In this document: one piece after another, positions 48,070 to 64,000 of the stretch | Numbering within the stretch: position 1 is the stretch's first letter | How the letters are laid out: each line of letters opens with the position of its first letter | Assembly: GCF_021458635.1 (NCBI RefSeq) | Contig: NZ_JAIRDQ010000002.1 | Coordinates: 248,001 to 312,000 of the forward strand | DNA length: 64,000 nucleotides | Direction of reading: 5' to 3' | Source: Bradyrhizobium monzae | GTDB lineage: Bacteria > Pseudomonadota > Alphaproteobacteria > Rhizobiales > Xanthobacteraceae | Made by a program: the position numbers and the translations under genes | The notes under the pieces: generated by a model | What the model saw: only the letters and a program-made list of their open reading frames with translations | The model's database searches: none | Told to the model about the DNA's origin: nothing

Positions 48070-49803
48070 TCACTGCTCCGGCAAGCCCGCATCCACCTCG
48101 GCCTGCACGACGCGTTCCCAGGCTGCGATACAGACCGGACTGACGTTCTTCATAGGCGGCCAGACGCTTTGCCTGGTCGTGCCGGGCCGCAAGCGCAGTC
48201 CCTCCGCGATCGCCGCCTTTGCCTCCTCGAACCGGCCCGATCTCTGGTAGGCGGCAGCCAGCATCAAATGCGAGCGGCCGGTCGCCGGCGTGATGGCGAT
48301 CGAGCGTTGCAGCCACGGCAGCGCCTCCTCGTCGCGCCCCATGAAGACATTCGCCATGCCTGCGCCGAGCAGCCAGGTCCAGCGCGAAGCCGGCGGCGTG
48401 TCGTAACGGTCGGCTTGCTGGAATGTCGCGAGCGCATCGTCGAAGCGGCCTAGAAATATCTGCCCGAGGCCGATCAGATAGAGCGCAGACCCGTTCCACG
48501 GATCGAAGCTCAAGGCCTTGGCGCAGGTGACGAGGCTTTCGACGAAATGGTTGGTGGCGCTGAGAAAGCGGCACTGGGCCTCGAGCACCGCAATGGCGTT
48601 CGGCTTCAATCGCAGTGCGTGCTCGAGCGTGGCATTGGCCTTCGCCTCGACCGCAACGGCCTCCTCCGGGCTGAACCAGACCATCTGGATGCCGCGCATC
48701 TGCAGCGATGAGAGCGCGACGGCGAGATCGACATTGTCGGGATCGTCGGTGAGCGCCTTCTGCAGCATCGTTTGTGCCGCGTCAAAACGCTCGCGCGTGG
48801 TCTGGTTAATCGAGGCGAGCGCCTGCTCGACGGCCACCTTGTCGCCGCCCGCCGACGATGTGCGGCGCGCGGATGACGCACTCGGCTCCAGAATTTCATT
48901 CAGCCGGCGCGCAAGCACATGGCCGACGCCCGCGGCGAGCCGCGCCTGCGCAAGCTGCGCGTCCAGCGCCTCAGCGTTGACCGACGCCGCGACCGCCGAT
49001 TGAACCTCGCCGGTCGCGGACTTGATGATGCGCGCCCGCAGCGTCCAGGATTGATCGGCAAGCTGCAACTCGCCGCGCAGTTCGTAATCGGATGAGGTGG
49101 CAGGCGCGGAGGTGCTTTCGCCGCCCGCGACCGCCGCCAGTCGCGGCGCCACCACGCTGATGTTCTGGATCTTGGCAAAACCGTCAGTCAGGCGTCCGGT
49201 GACCTCGGCTGCCATCGCCGCGCCGCGGGAATCGTTGCTGGCATCAACGATCAGCCTCACGACGATGCGCGGCGGCGTTCGCCTGAACAGCAGGTCCGGC
49301 TTCAGCACGGGCGCGGCCACCGCAAGCCCCATGAGGATCGCACAGAGTCCGACCACCGCGGCGACGATGGCCTGCCGGCTCAAACCGAAGATGGCACGCT
49401 GCGGCCGCACAGGCGCCACGACCATCTCGGCCGGCGGCTCAGGCTCAACCCCGCCAGTCGGAGCCAGCCGGGGCACCTCGGCTTGTGGCGTAGCATCCGG
49501 CGCGGCCACGACCTCCGTCGCCAGCAGATAGCCGCCGCCGGAAGCGAGCTTGATCAGCTGCCGCCGCTCGTCGCCGAGCGCGGTGCGAAGCTCGCGGATG
49601 CACTGGAACAGGCTGTCCTCGCCGACATGCACGTTCGGCCAGACCGCCTCCATCAACTCCTGCTTGCTCAGCACCCGGCCGCCGCTGGTTGCGAACAACC
49701 GCAGCATCTCGAAGGTCTTGGGCCGGAGCTTGATTGCAACGCCATCGGCTGAGCGCAGCTCCGCGCGCTGCTGATCCAGCTCGAAGCCGGCGAAACAAAG
49801 CAA
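48070..49803 (-). CDS. CadC-like membrane regulator: winged helix, TM helix and TPR domain
   Basis: A 577-residue protein with TTG start at 49803 behind GGGGGG. Residues 1-95 are an OmpR/PhoB-type winged helix (FELDQQRAELRSADGVAIKLRPKTFEMLRLFATSGGRVLSKQELMEAVWP ... LIKLASGGGYLL). A Pro/Ala linker leads to one membrane helix (AIVAAVVGLCAILMGLAVAAPVL, about 145-167), then a periplasmic TolB-like part and TPR-type helices (WNGSALYLIGLGQIFLGRFDDALATFQQADRYD). CadC-type regulators bind DNA while anchored in the membrane. It is divergent from the autotransporter genes and may control them. Confidence 0.87.
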   Translation of the reverse strand: MLCFAGFELDQQRAELRSADGVAIKLRPKTFEMLRLFATSGGRVLSKQELMEAVWPNVHVGEDSLFQCIRELRTALGDERRQLIKLASGGGYLLATEVVAAPDATPQAEVPRLAPTGGVEPEPPAEMVVAPVRPQRAIFGLSRQAIVAAVVGLCAILMGLAVAAPVLKPDLLFRRTPPRIVVRLIVDASNDSRGAAMAAEVTGRLTDGFAKIQNISVVAPRLAAVAGGESTSAPATSSDYELRGELQLADQSWTLRARIIKSATGEVQSAVAASVNAEALDAQLAQARLAAGVGHVLARRLNEILEPSASSARRTSSAGGDKVAVEQALASINQTTRERFDAAQTMLQKALTDDPDNVDLAVALSSLQMRGIQMVWFSPEEAVAVEAKANATLEHALRLKPNAIAVLEAQCRFLSATNHFVESLVTCAKALSFDPWNGSALYLIGLGQIFLGRFDDALATFQQADRYDTPPASRWTWLLGAGMANVFMGRDEEALPWLQRSIAITPATGRSHLMLAAAYQRSGRFEEAKAAIAEGLRLRPGTTRQSVWPPMKNVSPVCIAAWERVVQAEVDAGLPEQ

Positions 49804-49976
49804 CTGATCCCCCCAAGCCTCTCTCTGGCCGGCTCATATAGGGCAACTGTGTCGAAAAAGCCCGAAAAGTTTCCCTGAACCGGAAATATCAGAAAGTTTC
49901 AGAAACAAGCCACCCCCTTATCAGGACACCACCTCCGGCCCGATGCGATGAATCCGATCAAGGACTCGCAAAGTGC
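49804..49976. promoter_or_regulatory. Divergent promoter region of the CadC-like regulator and the autotransporter genes
   Basis: A 173-base gap. Its centre is relatively AT-rich (GAAAAGTTTCCCTGAACCGGAAATATCAG and GAAAGTTTCAGAAACAAG, about 49862-49910), with a repeated AAAGTTTC that may serve as a regulator site. AAGGA lies 12 bases before the autotransporter ATG. Confidence 0.45.
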
Positions 49977-52900
49977 ATGCCGGGGGACGAGGTGAGGACG
50001 GGGAAAGATTGTTTCAAGGCGACCCGCCGCCTGCGGGCCGCGCTGCTGACGTCGTCGGCGCTGGCTTTGGCCTGGTCGCTGCCGGCCACCCCCGCCCGTG
50101 CGCAGGACGCGACCTGGCTCGCTGCTCCCGGCAGCAACCGCTATGATTTCGGCACCAGTTGGAGCACCGGTACTGTGCCGTCAGGCACGGCTTCCTTCGG
50201 TGCCTCGAACACCACCAGCCTGTCACTTCCCGGCAACGACGAAGCCAATACGACGAATGTCGGCGGCTGGACGTTCAATGCCGGGGCGGGAAATTACACC
50301 TTCGCCACCGGCCAGTTTCTGAATTTCAACGGCGCGGGCATCGTCATCAACGGCGGCAGCGCCACCATCAACATGGTCGACGGCGGCGTCAATTTCCTCA
50401 ACGCCAGCACGGCCGGCGGCGCCACCATCAACAACGACAATCCCACCAGCGCGGTGAACTTCTATAACACCAGCACGGCGGGCACCTCGGCCATCACGAC
50501 CTACGGCAGTGTGAATTTCTACGACGCCAGCACGGCTGGCAGCGCCCACATCACCGTCAACTACAATGGCGATGATGGCGGGTGGCTGTTCTTCAACAAC
50601 ACGAGCTCGGCGGGCAGCGCCACCATCACCAACAACATGCACCTGTCCTTCAAGGACAGCAGTACAGCGGGCAGCGCGACCATCACCAACAATGGTGGCG
50701 TGAGTTTTTCCGGCGCCAGCACGGCTGGTAACGCGACCATCATCAACAACACGAACAGCTTCCTGGGTTTCTCCGGCACCAGTACGGCAGGCAACGCAGC
50801 GATCACCAACGCTGCCGGCGGCATCGTCGACTTTTCCGCGTCCACGGGACCGGCGGGAGACGGCAAGCTCAGCGCCGGCTCGATTGCGGGCGCGGGCAGT
50901 TTCTTTCTGGGCGCACGCGAGCTCACCGTCGGCGGCAACAATCTGAGCACGGAAGTGAGCGGCGTGATCAGCGATTGCGGCACGAGCCCGACCTGCTCCG
51001 CGGCGGGCGCAACCGGCGGATCGCTGGTGAAGACCGGCACCGGCACGCTGACGCTGTCGGGCGCAAACACCTACAGCGGCGGCACCACGATCAACGGCGG
51101 AACGTTGCAGCTCGGCGCGGCCACCCGCACCGGCTCGATCCTGGGCACGATCGGAGTAGGCTCTGGCGGCACGCTCGCCGTCGTCAACGCCGACACCACC
51201 GGCATCACCAGCATCTCCAGCGAAGGGGCCGTGATCTTTCGCAACACAAGCAGTGCCGGCAGCACCGTGATCACCAGCACGGGACACGGCACCGTCGACT
51301 TCTACGACCAGAGCACGGCCGGAAGCGCCACGATCATCAACAATGCCGATACTCCCACCTACGCCGTCACTTTCCACAACACGAGCTCGGCCGGAACCGC
51401 AAACCTCAGCAACGATATCGGCGGCACGTTCTATTTCCGCGACGCCAGCACGGCAGCAAACGCAACCATCAATAACATCACAAACAGAACGACTGCGTTC
51501 TACGACACCCAGCACGGCAGGCCACGCGACCATCAGCAATAGCGGATTGACATATTTCTACGGCACGAGCTCGGCCGGCAGTGCCACCATCGCTAATTCC
51601 AGCACCGGCCAGGTCATCTTCCAGGACTCGAGCACGGCCGCAAACGCCATCATCGGCGGCGGCAGCAACTATACGTTCATAGGTTTCTACGATGCGAGTT
51701 CGGCCGGCAGCGCCACCATCACGGCCAACGGCCAATTGTCTTTCCGCAACACCAGCACGGCTGGCAGCGCGACCATCACCGTCAACAACTTCGGCTACGC
51801 GTATTTCCTGAACACCAGCACGGCCGGCACCGCAACCATCAACAACGATGGATCGCTTTCCTTTGGCGGTTCGAGCACCGCTGGCGATGCCGTCATCACC
51901 AGCACCGGCTCAATCGACTTCAACCAAACGAGCACGGCGGGACGCGCCGGCATCACCAACAATGGCAGCTTGTACTTCGAGAGCTCGAGCACTGCGGCCA
52001 GCGCAACGATCACCAGCAACTTTGTAGCGTCGTTCAACGACGCCAGCACGGCCGGCAGTGCGACCATCAACAACACCTATAATCTATCATTCACCGGCAC
52101 CAGCACCGCCGGCAACGCCGCCATCACCAACAATGCCGGCGGCCCCGTCAACAATACCAGCGGCATGACCTGGTTCCGCGACAATGCGACCGCCGGCAAT
52201 GCGCAGTTGATCAACAACGGGGCCAACACCTTCTTCGATTTCTCCGGCAGCTCCGGCCCGAGCGGCGACAACAAGCTCAGCGCCGGCTCGATCGCCGGCG
52301 ACGGCACCTTCTATCTCGGCGCGATCGAGCTGACGGTCGGCGGCAACAATCTGTCGACCACCGTCAGCGGCGTGATCGCCGACGGCGGCTACAGCGGCGC
52401 CGCGGGCGGCTCGCTGGTGAAGACCGGCACCGGCACGCTGACGCTCACGGGCAGCAATACCTATAGCGGCGGCACCACCTTCGCCGGCGGCACCGTCAGC
52501 GTCGCCTCCGAGGACAATCTCGGCGACCTCGCGGGCGGCCTGACCTTCAAGGGCGGTACCCTGCAGATCACGGGCACGACCTTCAACACCACCGCGCGTA
52601 CCATCAATCTGGGCACCGGCGGCGGCACATTCGACATTGCGGATGCCGCCAACAATTTCGTCGTGAGTCAGAACCTCGGCGGCACCACGCTGACCAAGAC
52701 CGGCGCCGGCACGCTGACCCTGACCGGCGTGGAGAGTTTTTCCGGCGCGACGGTCTCCGCCGGTACGCTGGCGTTCAGCGCCAATGCCACGGCCGGCAGC
52801 GCCGTCATCACCAACAGCGGCAATGTGCTGTTCGAAGGCAACTCCAGGCCCGGCAACGCGCAATTGTTCAACGCCTCGGTCGGATCAGTATTCGACCTCT

Positions 52901-54790
52901 CGACGACGTCAGGACCCAACGGCGACCACAAGCTCACCGCCGGCTCGCTCCTCGGAGTGGGGACATTTTATCTTGGTGCCAACCAGCTGACGGTCGGCAG
53001 CGACAATCGATCGACCAACGTCACCGGCGTGATCGCCGACGGCGGATCGGGCGGCGGCGCGGGCGCCGCGCTGGCCAAGGTCGGCACCGGCACGCTGACG
53101 CTGTCGGGCATCAACACCTACACCGGCGCGACCACGATCGACGGCGGCACGCTCGCAGTGAACGGCGATATCACCGCATCGAGCGGCGTCACTGTGAACG
53201 CGGGCGGCGCGCTCGGCGGCACCGGCATTGTCGGCAACACGACGATCGCAAACGGCGGCACGCTCGCGCCCGGCAATTCCATCGGCACCCTCACCGTGAG
53301 CGGCAATCTGGCGTTCACAGCCGGCAGCTTCTACAAGGTGGAAGTCTCAACGTCCGCGGCCGACCGCACCAACGTCACGGGCACCGCAACGCTCACCGGC
53401 GCGACCGTGCAGGCGGTGGCGCTAGCGGGCAGCTTCCGCAGCCAGACCTATACCATCCTCTCCGCAGGCGGCGGACTGGTCGGCGCCTTTGCCGGCATCA
53501 CGGGCAGCACCTTTGCCCCCGGCGCCCGCAATCCTCATCTCACCTACGACCTCGACAACGTCTATCTCGTGCTCGATCCCGGCACGATCACACTGCCGGC
53601 CGGCACGGGCGCCAATCCCGAGAGTGTTGCCGACGCCATTAACAGAGCGGTCGCGGCCGGCGGGACGCCGCCGGCCGGCTTCGATGCGCTGCTCAACATG
53701 AACGGCGCGCCGCTCAACCATGCGCTCAACCAGGTCTCCGGCCAGCCCGGCGCCGCCGGCACGCAAGCCGCGTTCGGCGCCACGCAGCAATTCCTGGACA
53801 TGCTCGGCGGCGACGCCAGCGGCGAGCACGGCGGGGCCGCCGGTGACGGCGGGACGCTTGGATACGCCTCCACCGGCCCGAACGACGCCAGGGTGCGCGA
53901 GGCCTATGCCGCGGTGACACCGCGCGAGGCCGGCGGCGACGTCATCGATCGCCGCTGGGGCGTGTGGGCCTCCGGCTATGGCGGCGCCAGCACGTTGAAC
54001 GGCAATGCCGCATCGGGCTCGAGCACCACCACCAGCCACATCTACGGCACCGTGGTCGGCGCCGATTATCGCATCTCGCCGAACACGCTGATCGGCTTTG
54101 CGCTCGGCGGCGCCGGCTACAATTTCGCGCTCTCGGATGCTCTCGGCAGCGGCCGCGCCGATCTGTTCCAGTCCGGCCTCTATGCCCGCCACAACTTTGG
54201 GCCGGCCTACATCTCCGCGGCCCTCGCCTATGGCTGGCAGGACGTCACCACCGACCGTACCGTGACGGTGTCGGGCACCGACAAGCTTACCGCCAACTTC
54301 AAGGCGAGCACCTTTGCCGGCCGCCTGGAGACCGGCTGGCGCTTCGCACCGGTCCCCACTTCCTCCTTCGGCGTCACGCCTTACGCGGCGGTACAGGCCA
54401 CCACCTTCCATCTCCCCGGCTACGGCGAGACCGCGATCGTCGGCAGCAACCAGTTCGCGCTCTCTTACACCTCGCAGGACGCTACCAATGTCCGCACCGA
54501 GCTCGGCGCCCGCATCGACCAGCGCTTCCTTGTCAGCGATGGCGTGCTCATGTTGCGGGGCCGCCTCGCCTGGGCGCACGATACCAACATCAACCGCTTC
54601 GTCAGCGCCGCCTTCCAGACGCTGCCCGGCGCGGCTTTCGCGGTCAGCGGCGCGCAACCTGCCGCGGACTCCGCGCTGGTCGGTGGCCGCGCCGAGATGA
54701 CATGGCGGAATGGCCTGTCGCTCGCGGGCACGATCGAAGGCGAGTTCTCCCGCAGCACGCAGACGTACACGGGCAAGGGCACGGTGCGTT

Positions 54791-54801
<11 letters not shown>
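49977..54801 (+). pseudogene. Autotransporter adhesin (type V secretion), split by a one-base frameshift
   Basis: The N-terminal frame (49977-51542) starts MPGDEVRTGKDCFKATRRLRAALLTSSALALAW, a long signal peptide cut near A-R-A-Q. A passenger built of short STAGSATITNN-type repeats follows. At 51508-51510 an extra C in ACCCAGC shifts the frame: the first frame ends at 51542, while the repeat series goes on in the other frame to 54801. That part contains GGSLVKTGTGTLTL/NTYSGGTT (PATR) elements and a C-terminal beta-barrel (RRWGVWASGYGGAS to GTVRYEW). Restored, it would be about 1,600 residues. It could be a real null allele, a phase-variable gene or a sequencing error. Confidence 0.8.
50395..52140 (+). 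repeat. Short tandem repeats of the first autotransporter passenger
   Basis: More than 20 degenerate units of 19-25 residues (57-75 bases). Each has the core S-T/S-A-G/A-x-A-x-I-x-x-N followed by a beta-strand of the type V-x-F-x-x-(A/T/S), for example STAGSATITNNGGVSFSGA. They interrupt around 50820-51200, where a PATR-type section is inserted, and resume. Such units build a beta-helix. The bases are too alike for easy assembly but diverged enough to be read. Confidence 0.75.
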
Positions 54802-60973
<6,172 letters not shown>

Positions 60974-61150
60974 GAGGCACGGTGCCCGCGCGATGCTTCG
61001 CGTGGCGCGCAGTGTCTGGAGCTTATGGGCAGGATGTCATCCTGCCGGTGTTTTGCCCGACGTGTCAAATGACCGACAACTCGCACGCCGCGGTTCTACT
61101 GTGCATGGGGTTGTTTTGCGGAATTGAGTTTCCGGATCGACCGCCGCCCC
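60974..61150. other. 177-base gap between convergent genes
   Basis: Lies between the stop of the second autotransporter and that of the PotF-like gene. I see no coding sequence and no obvious strong hairpin with T-run; any terminators here are not conspicuous. Confidence 0.4.
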
Positions 61151-62260
61151 TCAGCGTCCCGTCTTCACCTTGGTCCAGAGCCGGTTGATGATCCGCTGCG
61201 TGGCCGGATCACGAGCGGTGATGACGAACAGTTTTGAAAGCGTCGCCTCGTCCGGATAGATGTTCTTGTCGTTGAGGATTCTCGGATCGACCAGTTTCTG
61301 GCTGGCGAGGTTGCCGTTGGCGTAGGACAGGAAGTCCGAGTTCTTGGCGGCAACGTCGGGGCGGTAGAGGTAGTTGATCAGCTCGTAGGCTTCCTTGACG
61401 TTCTTTGCATCCGCGGGGATCGCGAGATTGTCGAAGAACATCTGCGCGCCCTCCTTCGGGATCGCATAGCCTATCTCGATGCCGCTCTTGGCCTCGGCCG
61501 CACGCGCACGGGCCTGCATGATGTCGCCGGACCAGCCGACCACGAAGCAGATCTCGCCGGTGGCGAGCGCGCTCAGATATTCGGACGAGTGGAATTTTCG
61601 CACGAAAGGGCGAACCTTCGCCACGACATCGGCAGCCTTCTCCAGGTCCGTCTGCCTGGTCGAGTTCGGATCGAGCCCGAGATAATTCAGCGCCGCCGGA
61701 AAGATGTCGTCGGCGGAGTCGAGCATGTGCACGCCGCAGTCTTTGAACTTGGCCAGGTTCTCCGGCTTGAAGACGATATCCCAGCTGTCGATCTTCGCGT
61801 CAGGCCCGAGGATCTGCCTCACCTTGGCGACGTTGTAGCCGATGCCCGTCGTGCCCCACATGTAGTTCGCGGCAAAATCGTTGCCGGGATCGTAGGTCGC
61901 GAGATTTTTGGTCACCATCGGCCAGGCGTTGGCCAAGTTCGGCAGCTTCGCCTTGTCGAGCTTCTGGAAGATATTCGCCTTGATCTGGCGCTGCAGGAAA
62001 TAGGCCGTGGGCACCACGACGTCATAGCCGGACTTGCCGGCCATCAGGCGCGTCTCCAGCGTCTCGTTGGCATCGAAGGTGTCGTACACCACCTTGATGC
62101 CGGTCTCCTTGGTGAAGGCCTCAAGGACGTCGGGCGCCATGTAGTTCGACCAGTTGTAGAAGTTGACGACCCGCTCCTCGGCCCTCACTGGGGCGGAGAG
62201 CAACGTCAGCGCGGCGATTGCAAAACCAAGGCAAAGCCCGAAGCGGCCGACGTTCGTCAT
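61151..62260 (-). CDS. potF: Polyamine ABC transporter substrate-binding protein (PotF/PotD type)
   Basis: A 369-residue periplasmic protein. Signal peptide MTNVGRFGLCLGFAIAALTLLSAPVRA is cut before EERVVNFYNWSNYMAPDVLEAFTKETGIKVVYDTFDANETLETRLMAGKSGYDVVVPTAYFLQRQ, the classic PotF opening. LPNLANAWPMV, YMWGTTGIGYNVAKV, WSGDIMQARARA and IPKEGAQMFFDNLAIP are other family landmarks. It should bind putrescine or spermidine. The matching PotGHI genes are not in the window. The aminotransferase gene ends up 21 bases upstream of its start and may be co-transcribed. Confidence 0.92.
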   Translation of the reverse strand: MTNVGRFGLCLGFAIAALTLLSAPVRAEERVVNFYNWSNYMAPDVLEAFTKETGIKVVYDTFDANETLETRLMAGKSGYDVVVPTAYFLQRQIKANIFQKLDKAKLPNLANAWPMVTKNLATYDPGNDFAANYMWGTTGIGYNVAKVRQILGPDAKIDSWDIVFKPENLAKFKDCGVHMLDSADDIFPAALNYLGLDPNSTRQTDLEKAADVVAKVRPFVRKFHSSEYLSALATGEICFVVGWSGDIMQARARAAEAKSGIEIGYAIPKEGAQMFFDNLAIPADAKNVKEAYELINYLYRPDVAAKNSDFLSYANGNLASQKLVDPRILNDKNIYPDEATLSKLFVITARDPATQRIINRLWTKVKTGR

Positions 62261-62266
62261 CTCGGT

Positions 62267-63445
62267 CTACCTCTTGCGTCCGCGTATCGCGTCCGACAGC
62301 CGCTCCAGGGCGGTGTCGAGCGTCTGGTCGTTCTTGGCAAAGCAGAAGCGGACCACCGAGGTCACCGGGTCCTGCTCGTAGAACGCCGAGACTGGGATCG
62401 CGGCGACCTTGTAGTCTTTCACGATCCGCCAGCAGAATTCGGCATCGCTCTCGTTCAGCCCAAGCGGCGACAGATCGACGGTGAGGAAATAAGTTCCCTG
62501 CGACTTCAGCACGGGGAAGCCGAGGCTCTCGAGCCCCTTGGTCAGGCGGTCCCTGCTCCGCACCAGATCCTTGCGCATCGACAGGAAGTACTCGTCGGGC
62601 TTGCCGAGGCCGTAGGCGACGGCGGCCTGGAGGTTCGGCGCGGTGGTGAAGGTCAGGAACTGGTGCACCTTGGCGGCGACGCGCAACAGCGGCGGCGCGG
62701 CGCAGACGAAGCCGATCTTCCAGCCGGTCAGCGAGAAGATCTTGCCGGCCGACCCGACCTTGATGGTGCGATCGCGCATGCCCGGGATGGTGATCAGCGG
62801 GATGTGCTTGTGCTCGTCGAAGGTGACGTGCTCCCAGACCTCGTCGCAGATCGCGATGACGTCGAACTCCTGGCAGTAGCGCGCCAAGAGCTCGAGGTCC
62901 TCGCGCGGATAGACCACCGCGCTAGGATTCAAGGGATTGTTGAACAGCACCGCCTTGGTCTTTGAATTGAAGACGCTTTTCAGCATGTCCTCATTCAGCC
63001 GCCAATGCGGTGGCTCGAGCCGCACCAGGCGCGGAATGCCGCCGGCCTGGCGGATGATCGGCAGGTAGGAATCATAGACCGGCTGGAAGCAGACCACCTC
63101 GTCGCCGGGCTGCACCACCGACAGGATCGCCGAGGTCAGCGCCTCGGTGCCGCCGGAGGTCACCATCACCTCGCTCATCGGATCGAGCTTGAGGTTGTGC
63201 CAATGGCCGTAATGGGTCGCGATCGCCTGGCGCAGCTCCGGGATGCCCATCATCGACGGATACTGGTTGTAGCCGTTGAGCGAGGCGTCGGCGGCTGCGC
63301 GGCGGATGTCCTCGGGGCCGGGATCGTCGGGAAAGCCCTGGCCGAGATTGATGGCGTTGTTGTCGCGCGCGGCCTGCGACATCGCCTCGAAGATGGTGAC
63401 GGGAAGGTCGGCGAAGACCTTGTTCAGCGAAGAGCTCTTGGTCAT
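62267..63445 (-). CDS. PLP-dependent aminotransferase, class I/II
   Basis: A 392-residue fold-type I aminotransferase from ATG 63445 (MTKSSSLNKVFADLPVTIFEAMSQAARDNNAINLGQGFPDDPGPEDI); TTG 63463 would overlap the rhodanese gene. NQYPSMMGIPELRQAIA, NNPLNPSAVVYPREDLELLA (N-P-x-N-P-like), ICDEVWEHVTFD (Asp for the pyridine N) and KVGSAGKIFSLTGWKIGFV (Schiff-base Lys) are visible; RFCFAKND near the end holds the carboxylate-binding Arg. It resembles the kynurenine/methionine aminotransferase (YbdL-like) group. It is between a rhodanese and a polyamine-binding protein. Substrate not certain. Confidence 0.9.
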   Translation of the reverse strand: MTKSSSLNKVFADLPVTIFEAMSQAARDNNAINLGQGFPDDPGPEDIRRAAADASLNGYNQYPSMMGIPELRQAIATHYGHWHNLKLDPMSEVMVTSGGTEALTSAILSVVQPGDEVVCFQPVYDSYLPIIRQAGGIPRLVRLEPPHWRLNEDMLKSVFNSKTKAVLFNNPLNPSAVVYPREDLELLARYCQEFDVIAICDEVWEHVTFDEHKHIPLITIPGMRDRTIKVGSAGKIFSLTGWKIGFVCAAPPLLRVAAKVHQFLTFTTAPNLQAAVAYGLGKPDEYFLSMRKDLVRSRDRLTKGLESLGFPVLKSQGTYFLTVDLSPLGLNESDAEFCWRIVKDYKVAAIPVSAFYEQDPVTSVVRFCFAKNDQTLDTALERLSDAIRGRKR

Positions 63446-63452
63446 CGCGAGG

Positions 63453-63779
63453 TTAGCCACCAACCTTGCTGGGGAGACCCGCCGCCTTCCAGCCGAGCAT
63501 GCCGCCGGCCAGATGCTTGTCGTAAGGCAGGCCCGCGGCCTGGGCGGCGAGCGAGGCGGTCACCGAGCGCTTGCCCGAGCGGCAGGCGAACACGACCTCC
63601 CTGCCTTGCGGATCGGGGATCGCCTTCGGATCGAAGGTCGAGAGCGGCACGACCACGCCGTAAGGGTAAGCCTCAGCCTCGACCTCGTTCGGCTCACGGA
63701 CGTCGACGAGCAGATAGCGGCCCTCCGCGACACCCTTGGAAACCTCCTCGGGGGTCAGATCCTGTACTTGATTTGCCAC
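63453..63779 (-). CDS. Rhodanese-like sulfurtransferase, single domain
   Basis: A 108-residue rhodanese. GTG at 63779 has GGAGG 5 bases upstream, and the protein begins MANQVQDLTPEEVSKGVAEGRYLLVDVREPNEVEAEAYP. The active loop is VVFACRSGKRSVTASLAA with the catalytic Cys, and the C-terminal HLAGGMLGWKAAGLPSKVGG is typical. It transfers sulfur from thiosulfate or a persulfide to an acceptor. It ends 8 bases before the aminotransferase start, so the two are probably in one operon, which fits sulfur amino acid metabolism. Confidence 0.9.
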   Translation of the reverse strand: MANQVQDLTPEEVSKGVAEGRYLLVDVREPNEVEAEAYPYGVVVPLSTFDPKAIPDPQGREVVFACRSGKRSVTASLAAQAAGLPYDKHLAGGMLGWKAAGLPSKVGG

Positions 63780-63951
63780 ATCATCCTCCAACGTCGCGGG
63801 GCGCCCGCCGGGGCAATCCCGGCCGGCGGGCAACCTCGCCTCTCAGGCATTGAAAATCAAGCGCTACAAAGGCTTGGGCTGCCTTGCGCAAGTTAAAGCT
63901 AAATCGCAGCGACTTGAAGTACGCTTTGAATCCCGACGCCAGATCGTGAGC

Positions 63952-64000
63952 CTAAATCGTCACCTGCGTGCCGACCTCGACGACCCGGCCAGAGGGGATC
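63952..64000 (-). CDS. C-terminal fragment of an unidentified gene
   Basis: Read from the right edge, one minus-strand frame gives IPSGRVVEVGTQVTI and a TAG stop at 63952-63954. The composition looks coding and the gap to the rhodanese start (172 bases) is normal, but only about 15 residues are visible. No family can be given. Confidence 0.35.
   Translation of the reverse strand, partial: IPSGRVVEVGTQVTI

Overview
The window looks like chromosomal DNA of a Bradyrhizobium or a close relative. It is GC-rich with compact operons. It carries the very-long-chain fatty acid (VLCFA) lipid A cluster typical of rhizobia, many solute-binding proteins and aromatic or heterocyclic catabolic genes, and the palindromic intergenic repeats seen in this group. 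I see no rRNA, tRNA, CRISPR array, insertion sequence or phage gene. The genus call is an inference from gene content.

Left part (1-8.3 kb): an AaeA/AaeX/AaeB-like aromatic-acid efflux operon read leftwards behind a MarR regulator, a divergent MFS exporter, an amino-acid-type binding protein, and two tandem CodA-like amidohydrolases. From 8.3 to 15.5 kb one tightly overlapping minus-strand operon encodes a TetR regulator, two 2-pyrone-4,6-dicarboxylate (PDC) lactonase homologues (one with a Tat-like signal), a DctA-type symporter, a GalB-like 4-oxalomesaconate hydratase, a LigK/GalC-like aldolase, a 4,5-dihydroxyphthalate-decarboxylase-like protein and a 6PGDH-like dehydrogenase. This is the lower half of the protocatechuate 4,5-cleavage/gallate route, with no LigAB dioxygenase. 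A tripartite-tricarboxylate-type and an amino-acid-type binding protein are divergent from it. A DUF763 gene and a P450 follow, overlapping tail to tail.

Middle part (20.5-35.3 kb): an apparently complete upper nicotinate pathway built from two known routes. NicAB-like nicotinate hydroxylase (2Fe-2S subunit plus a molybdopterin/tri-haem cytochrome c subunit) is the aerobic Pseudomonas type. 6-hydroxynicotinate reductase and enamidase are the types known from anaerobic Eubacterium. A ferredoxin-NADP reductase, an ApbE-like UPF0280 protein, a DUF1185 protein, a branched-chain-type ABC transporter with a fused LivHM permease and a MarR regulator complete the locus. Two near-identical 16-bp palindromes sit in its two divergent promoter regions. 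A solitary extradiol dioxygenase next to it (35.3-36.3 kb) carries a 39-bp promoter/operator block that is almost identical to the one in front of the TetR gene 21 kb away.

Right part (36.7-64 kb): a HerA-like ATPase, an AhpD-like protein, MgtC, a flavin reductase, a Crp/Fnr regulator and several small genes. Then comes the acpXL-fabZ-KS-KS-acyltransferase cluster for VLCFA-lipid A, in which the first ketosynthase has lost its catalytic residues. After a CadC-like regulator come two tandem giant autotransporters whose beta-barrels are nearly the same but whose passengers are unrelated. The first is interrupted by a one-base frameshift. The window closes with a PotF-like binding protein, an aminotransferase, a rhodanese and a gene fragment.
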